Made by a program: the position numbers and the translations under genes
Part shown: positions 60,167 to 64,000 of the stretch, in pieces
How the letters are laid out: each line of letters starts with the position of its first letter
Position numbering within the stretch: position 1 is the first letter of the stretch
From: Algoriphagus terrigena DSM 22685
GTDB lineage: Bacteria; Bacteroidota; Bacteroidia; Cytophagales; Cyclobacteriaceae
Direction: 5' to 3'
Assembly (NCBI RefSeq): GCF_000429445.1
Contig: NZ_AUBW01000003.1
Location: 372,001 to 436,000 of the forward strand
Length of the DNA: 64,000 nucleotides
The notes under the pieces: model-generated
The model's input: only the letters and a program-made list of their open reading frames with translations
The model's database searches: none
What the model was told of the DNA's origin: nothing

Positions 60167-61285
60167 ATGAGGACACGAGAACCACAGCGTTTTTTTAGGC
60201 AGTTTTTATTCCTTTCCCTTTTGTTGGCGAGTGGCGGTGTTTTTTCGCAACAGCTATTTAAGGGCACGATCGTCGATGCCGCCCGGGATGAACCGATTCC
60301 TTACGCTACAGTCTTTTTGACCAATACGACCTTTGGAGTGTCAGCAGACGAGGAGGGAAGGTTTGCGCTGAGCGCTCCTAAGGGAAACTATGATGTGATT
60401 GTCAGAATGCTTGGCTATGAGCCCTTGACGTTTTCGCTGAATACTACAGAGATAAAGCCGCAGGGTTATCGAATCATGCTCCAGCCTATCGAAGATGAGT
60501 TGGATGAAATTGAAGTGGAGGACGCGCGGGATCCTGCTTGGTATCGAAATCTGGAGATTTTTAAATCCTATTTCTTGGGAACATCAGCAAATTCTAAGTA
60601 CGCGGAAATCCATAATGAAACCGACCTGCGCCTGGATGATCAGTCCACGCCAGGGGTTTTAGTGGTAAAGGCTGCGGATGTTTTAGAGGTTGAAAACCCA
60701 AATCTGGGCTACGGAATTCAATATTTATTGACTGATTTTAGATATGATCGGAGCAAAGGATATACTTTTTACGGCGGGAATCCCCTGTTTTTTCCGGATT
60801 CGACACTTGGTCCGGCGAAGCTAAAGAAAGTAGAAAAGGCCCGAGAGGAGGCCTACCGGGGCAGCTTGCAACATTTTATTCAGGCGCTCTATCTGGGAAA
60901 AGTCAGGGAAGAAGGCTTTGAAATCCGGAGACTCGACCGACTTCCGAAAGACGGCGGGTTTTTAGATCAACTGACTTCCGAGATTGTCGATGAGGAGACG
61001 CTGTTGTCACGCGACAGGGATGGTAGAGTGATGATCAGCTACGATTTTCACTTGCATATACTATATAAACTCGAGAAAGAATCCATCGAATATGCAGGTG
61101 TGATGAACGGGCCAAGATCCAGTAATCAAACTACAATCATGAAACTTGAGGTGGACTCACTTGAGCTCTATGAAAACGGCGGATATTCGGATGCTTTTGG
61201 GATCATGGTGGAGGGATACATGGCTTGGGAGCGGGTTGCGGATTTGTTGCCGCTCGATTATCGCTCTAAGTCACTGGGGAAATAG
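60167..61285 (+). CDS. Secreted protein with CarboxypepD_reg-like beta-sandwich
   Basis: 372 residues with a signal peptide (FLFLSLLLASGGVFSQ). Residues about 33-115 form a carboxypeptidase-regulatory-like domain: GTIVDAARDEPIPYATVFL, GVSADEEGRFALSAPKGNYDVIV and LGYEPLTFSL, as found at the N-terminus of TonB-dependent receptors and many Bacteroidota surface proteins. An acidic link (DELDEIEVEDARD) leads to a roughly 240-residue domain I do not recognise, with ADVLEVENPNLGYGIQYLL and AREEAYRGSLQHFIQALYLGK. No receptor barrel follows, so it is a stand-alone exported protein. Confidence 0.8.
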   Translation: MRTREPQRFFRQFLFLSLLLASGGVFSQQLFKGTIVDAARDEPIPYATVFLTNTTFGVSADEEGRFALSAPKGNYDVIVRMLGYEPLTFSLNTTEIKPQGYRIMLQPIEDELDEIEVEDARDPAWYRNLEIFKSYFLGTSANSKYAEIHNETDLRLDDQSTPGVLVVKAADVLEVENPNLGYGIQYLLTDFRYDRSKGYTFYGGNPLFFPDSTLGPAKLKKVEKAREEAYRGSLQHFIQALYLGKVREEGFEIRRLDRLPKDGGFLDQLTSEIVDEETLLSRDRDGRVMISYDFHLHILYKLEKESIEYAGVMNGPRSSNQTTIMKLEVDSLELYENGGYSDAFGIMVEGYMAWERVADLLPLDYRSKSLGK

Positions 61286-61367
61286 CGGATTGTAGATTTC
61301 TCTCCTCGCCTCAGACAGTTCAGAAAATCAGAGAACTCCCACAGGCAAAAACACAGACGGATGCCTT

Positions 61368-62564
61368 TCAATACATCATTCCAAACACCCAGAGCGGAAT
61401 CTTTTTCCCAAAACCGTGTTCAATTTCATCAGCGGCAATCAGATAGTTTTCAAGGTGTTTGACTTGGCTTGCATCTTTGTTTTTACCACCCACTTCGATC
61501 ACCAGGTCGTCTACTTTGAAATCACCTGATTCCGGCAATCTGACTTCTTTTTTGATGTTTTTGAGTTGGTTGAGAAGGAATGTCTCCCTCACAGAACCGA
61601 TGTCAGGATTGGCCTTTAATGCATAGGAGAGGTTGGTGTTTTCCAAATATACTTTATCCGGCTTTTGTAAAAGTGAAACCCCTTTTCCATCAGCAATGAG
61701 GAAATTGAGCAATCTCGCTTTTTCCAGTTGAGTGAGCCATTCGTACACAGAATCTCTTGATGTTTCCACTTTGCGGGAGATAGCCGATACATTTGGCTTG
61801 AAAGGAACAGATTCCGCCAATACGCCAAGTAGTTTTTTGACTTTGTAGGCGGTACCGGCATTGTAGTCCGCAATGAAGGCCAGGTCTGATTCGACTACCG
61901 TGTTGATGATTTGCTGGAGGAAAACCGGAATAGTTTCTGGATTTGACTCAGTGATGATCGGAAGGTAACCTCTCTTGAGATATTCCTTGAATGCCGGAAG
62001 CGGTTGGAGTTTAGAGGTGATTTCAGGGGTGATTTGTGAATGCGAGTTTTGGATTTCTGCCAACGAAACTGCTTGAAAATTCTGATTCTGAGTCAAATTC
62101 AGGTATTCCCGAAATGACATTCCCGGCAACTCATAAGTGATCACCCGACGGCTCAAATCGGACTCACCTCTATAAATATCCAAGGCGGAGGAAGAGGAAA
62201 ATACTACTTTCAGATCAGGAAAGGAATCATAGATGTTTTTGAGTTCGCGAGACCAATTTGGATATTTATGTACTTCGTCAATGAACAAGAACCTGCCGCC
62301 GTTTTGATAAAAATCGGCAGTGGTCTCTACCAAATTGTGTGTGTAAAACCAATAGTGGTCAGCTGAAAAGTAGAGCGCTTCATTGGATTGGGGCTTTATC
62401 CCATATTTGATCCGCTGGAGCATGAGTGTGGTTTTACCGGATCCACGAGGACCTTTGATGGCGATCATGCGCTGGTTCCAGTCAATCTCCGAGAAGAGAT
62501 ATCGGAAGAACTTGTCGTCAATCTGATTTAACAGATTTTGGAAGTTTGAAAACAGAATTTCCAT
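61368..62564 (-). CDS. AAA ATPase with C-terminal DUF4143 domain
   Basis: 398 residues. Walker A GPRGSGKTT at about 39-47, Walker B FLFIDEVHKYPNW, sensor VVFSSSSALDIY, and GMSFREYL typical of the AAA_14 family. The C-terminal part has the DUF4143 pattern (AISRKVETSRDSVYEWLTQLEKARLL and KVYLENTNLSYAL). A REase-like strand follows (GDFKVDDLVIEVGGKNKDASQ). The family is very patchy between genomes and often mobile; its substrate is unknown. Single gene. Confidence 0.9.
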   Translation of the reverse strand: MEILFSNFQNLLNQIDDKFFRYLFSEIDWNQRMIAIKGPRGSGKTTLMLQRIKYGIKPQSNEALYFSADHYWFYTHNLVETTADFYQNGGRFLFIDEVHKYPNWSRELKNIYDSFPDLKVVFSSSSALDIYRGESDLSRRVITYELPGMSFREYLNLTQNQNFQAVSLAEIQNSHSQITPEITSKLQPLPAFKEYLKRGYLPIITESNPETIPVFLQQIINTVVESDLAFIADYNAGTAYKVKKLLGVLAESVPFKPNVSAISRKVETSRDSVYEWLTQLEKARLLNFLIADGKGVSLLQKPDKVYLENTNLSYALKANPDIGSVRETFLLNQLKNIKKEVRLPESGDFKVDDLVIEVGGKNKDASQVKHLENYLIAADEIEHGFGKKIPLWVFGMMY

Positions 62565-62838
62565 TTTTGTAGAATCTATTCTTCAAAAATATGTAAATAT
62601 TGTCGAATAAAAAAGACAAAAATATAGAAAGTATGACATCTTGAATCGACAATGTCCCACTTAAATTTCGTGTATCGAAAGCATTTGGAAATTCTTTGCG
62701 GCCTACTAGGTGCTATCATCGATGGTCTTTTATCGCAAGGGGAATGGAAAAATTCAGAGAGGCGGAAGGAATTGCGAGATTTAGTTTCGACACGCGTAAC
62801 GGTTACTTATAAGACTAGGTGTGTGGATGATTAATAAA
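62565..62838. other. AT-rich noncoding gap upstream of the EmrA-like gene
   Basis: No credible gene. A 60-codon frame at 62652-62834 has no family look. The 5' part (62565-62640) is strongly AT-rich and must hold the promoter of the DUF4143 ATPase. No palindrome or regulator gene is present. Confidence 0.4.
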
Positions 62839-62869
62839 TTTGGAGGCCTTGCCCAAATAAGTACATTTA
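62839..62869 (+). promoter_or_regulatory. Bacteroidota-type promoter of the EmrA-like gene
   Basis: TTTG (62839-62842), 19-nt spacer, TACATTTA (62862-62869), seven of eight to TAnnTTTG. The ATG follows after 4 nt, so the transcript would be nearly or fully leaderless. Confidence 0.5.
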
Positions 62870-62873
62870 CGAC

Positions 62874-63887
62874 ATGAAGCCAGCTGTCCGCAACATTCTC
62901 ATTTTGACTCTGATTACCGCCACTCTTGCGGTTATTTATTGGTTGGTGATTAGCTTTTATAATGAAAAGAATCGCACCGATGATGCGCACGTGGATGGAA
63001 ATATTGTGCCTGCGATAGCCCGTACGGATGGTTTTGTAGATTCTATTTTTGTAGAAGACGATCAGTATGTCAGCGAGGGAGATCTACTCGTACAGCTGGA
63101 CACGATTGATCTTTATCTGCAATTAGAGCAGGCACTGACCGCTTTGAGTATCTCCAATACCAATGTGAAAAGAGCGGAAACGGGCATCGAGGTGATGGAG
63201 ATGGAGAAGAAGATCGCGGCGCAAAATATAGAAGCGCAAAGCGTCTCTGTAAGTACTTCTGAAAGCAACTATAAGCGCAATAAAGTATTGCAGGAAAAGG
63301 GCGTGGTGTCAGTGCAGGTGTACGAGAAGACAGAAGAAAGCTTAAAAAGTAATGAGGTAGCGCTTCAGAATGCTTATAACCGGCAGGTACAGGTGACGGC
63401 TCAGCTGGAGGATGCAAAAACGCAGCTGCAACTTGCCCATCAGAACATCACTGCACAGATGAATCAGATTGCAATCATCAAACAAAACATTCAATACGCG
63501 TCTATTAAAGCTCCTGTGAGCGGTTTTGTGTCGAAGCGAAAGATCCAGGCTGGGCAAATGGTTCGCACCGGGACTCAAATCTATTCCATTGTTCAGTCGG
63601 ATGAATTGTGGGCTACGGCCAATTTCAAAGAGACGCAGTTGGCGGCTTTTCCGGTCGGCAAGCGGGTCGAAATCATCGCCGATGCCTATCCGGATGAGGT
63701 TTTTTATGGTATTGTAGAATCGATCGGCAGTGCCACAGGGTCCAAGTTTGCGCTTTTGCCGCCGGACAATGCCACTGGAAACTACGTAAAGGTCATCCAG
63801 CGTGTCCCGGTACGGATCAGATTTGAAGATACTGAGCTTGCCCAGAAGATGCTGAGACCGGGATTTAGCCTCGTGGTATCTCAATGA
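62874..63887 (+). CDS. HlyD/EmrA-like membrane fusion protein
   Basis: 337 residues. N-terminal membrane helix (ILILTLITATLAVIYWLVI), lipoyl-like half (TDDAHVDGNIVPAIARTDGFV and GDLLVQLDTIDL), a long coiled-coil hairpin (about 80-200), then the second half (IKAPVSGFVSKRKIQAGQMV) and a beta-barrel domain (ELWATANFKETQLAAFPVG). It links an inner-membrane exporter to an outer-membrane channel for drug export. The next gene, at the window edge, is probably the partner transporter. Confidence 0.93.
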   Translation: MKPAVRNILILTLITATLAVIYWLVISFYNEKNRTDDAHVDGNIVPAIARTDGFVDSIFVEDDQYVSEGDLLVQLDTIDLYLQLEQALTALSISNTNVKRAETGIEVMEMEKKIAAQNIEAQSVSVSTSESNYKRNKVLQEKGVVSVQVYEKTEESLKSNEVALQNAYNRQVQVTAQLEDAKTQLQLAHQNITAQMNQIAIIKQNIQYASIKAPVSGFVSKRKIQAGQMVRTGTQIYSIVQSDELWATANFKETQLAAFPVGKRVEIIADAYPDEVFYGIVESIGSATGSKFALLPPDNATGNYVKVIQRVPVRIRFEDTELAQKMLRPGFSLVVSQ

Positions 63888-63910
63888 TCACTTGTTTCCC
63901 AGAATTGTCT

Positions 63911-63937
63911 ATGCAACAGGTAAAAGGCGCCGCTTAA
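63911..63937 (+). other. Eight-codon minigene overlapping the next start
   Basis: ATG at 63911 opens MQQVKGAA and ends at TAA 63935-63937. The TAA shares its last A with the ATG of the next gene (TAATG), the arrangement of translationally coupled genes. It may be a leader peptide, or the trace of an older start of the downstream gene. Confidence 0.35.
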
Positions 63938-64000
63938 TGTTCGCAGATCCTAAATTCTGGACACGCTTTTTTTTCTTTGCCGCCTTGGTCGTGGGCAGCT
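63937..64000 (+). CDS. Start of a membrane protein, probably an EmrB-like MFS exporter (truncated by window)
   Basis: Only 21 codons are visible: MFADPKFWTRFFFFAALVVGS. A hydrophobic segment begins at residue 10. Its place directly after an EmrA-like gene, 49 bp downstream on the same strand, makes the DHA2 (EmrB) transporter partner likely, but the sequence is too short to prove it. Confidence 0.5.
   Translation, partial: MFADPKFWTRFFFFAALVVGS

Noticed and set aside
62652..62834. 60-codon frame between the DUF4143 ATPase and the EmrA-like gene
   Set aside because: No motif or promoter, and it overlaps the probable promoter region of the flanking genes.

Overview
The window looks like chromosomal DNA of a free-living Bacteroidota, most likely Cytophagales (Algoriphagus/Cyclobacteriaceae-like). 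The assignment is an inference from gene content: a Bacteroidota-type ECF sigma factor, a fused isobutyryl-CoA mutase, DUF4397 and DUF4412 proteins, GH95 and BNR-type glycan enzymes, starts without Shine-Dalgarno sites, and promoter candidates of the TTTG-N19-TAnnTTTG kind. No rRNA, tRNA, CRISPR array or intact transposase gene was seen.

Layout. 1-1.3 kb: an AT-rich pair (a C-terminal fragment and a MukE/MksE-like protein) closed by a large imperfect hairpin with internal direct repeats. 1.3-6.6 kb: topA, a SixA-like phosphatase, and a sugar porter/PfkB sugar kinase operon. 6.8-14.9 kb: icmF, osmC, a small protein, and a two-gene sensory operon (Cache lipoprotein plus hybrid histidine kinase). 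14.9-25 kb: 2-oxoacid dehydrogenase E2, cinA, folA-SDR, DUF4412, fmt, a higBA-like toxin-antitoxin pair, namZ, a LolC/E-like permease, a dolichyl-phosphate-mannose-synthase-like transferase and an ATP-grasp enzyme. 26-29.8 kb: a DUF1080 hydrolase with a cytochrome c-tailed sugar dehydrogenase-like protein. 30-31.7 kb: a methyltransferase lacking a normal start, and an orphan ECF sigma factor. 32-39.3 kb: a divergent carbohydrate locus (two BNR proteins and a propeller/toroid protein against an MFS transporter and a XylR-like regulator). 39.9-43.8 kb: aminotransferase, initiating sugar-phosphate transferase and 4,6-dehydratase, as in bacillosamine-type glycan initiation. 44-46.6 kb: a DUF4397 lipoprotein and a pyruvate kinase-like protein without its C-terminal domain. 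46.7-51.8 kb: a molybdenum cofactor operon (moaA, moeA, moaD, moeB-rhodanese, moaE, moaC-moaB fusion). 51.9-64 kb: an unusual nitronate-monooxygenase-like protein, GH95 fucosidase, a TlpA-like thioredoxin, tex, a DUF4143 ATPase, and an EmrA-like protein followed by the start of a membrane protein at the window edge.

The most striking unexplained structure is a set of about a dozen short intergenic islands built from 7-bp (sometimes 8-bp) phased degenerate repeats. Every island has its own private core (for example NNCAGNN, TCGTANN, NNTTCRA, NNCAAGA, NNNAGTA). They lie between otherwise ordinary genes, and one island runs through the fmt start codon and encodes its first residues. They resemble in period, but not in sequence, the heptanucleotide STRR sequences described in cyanobacteria.

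The second notable structure is the cassette-like hairpin after the MksE-like gene. Third is a 115-bp element with 15-bp inverted ends just upstream of a methyltransferase frame that has no standard start codon where the conserved N-terminus should begin.
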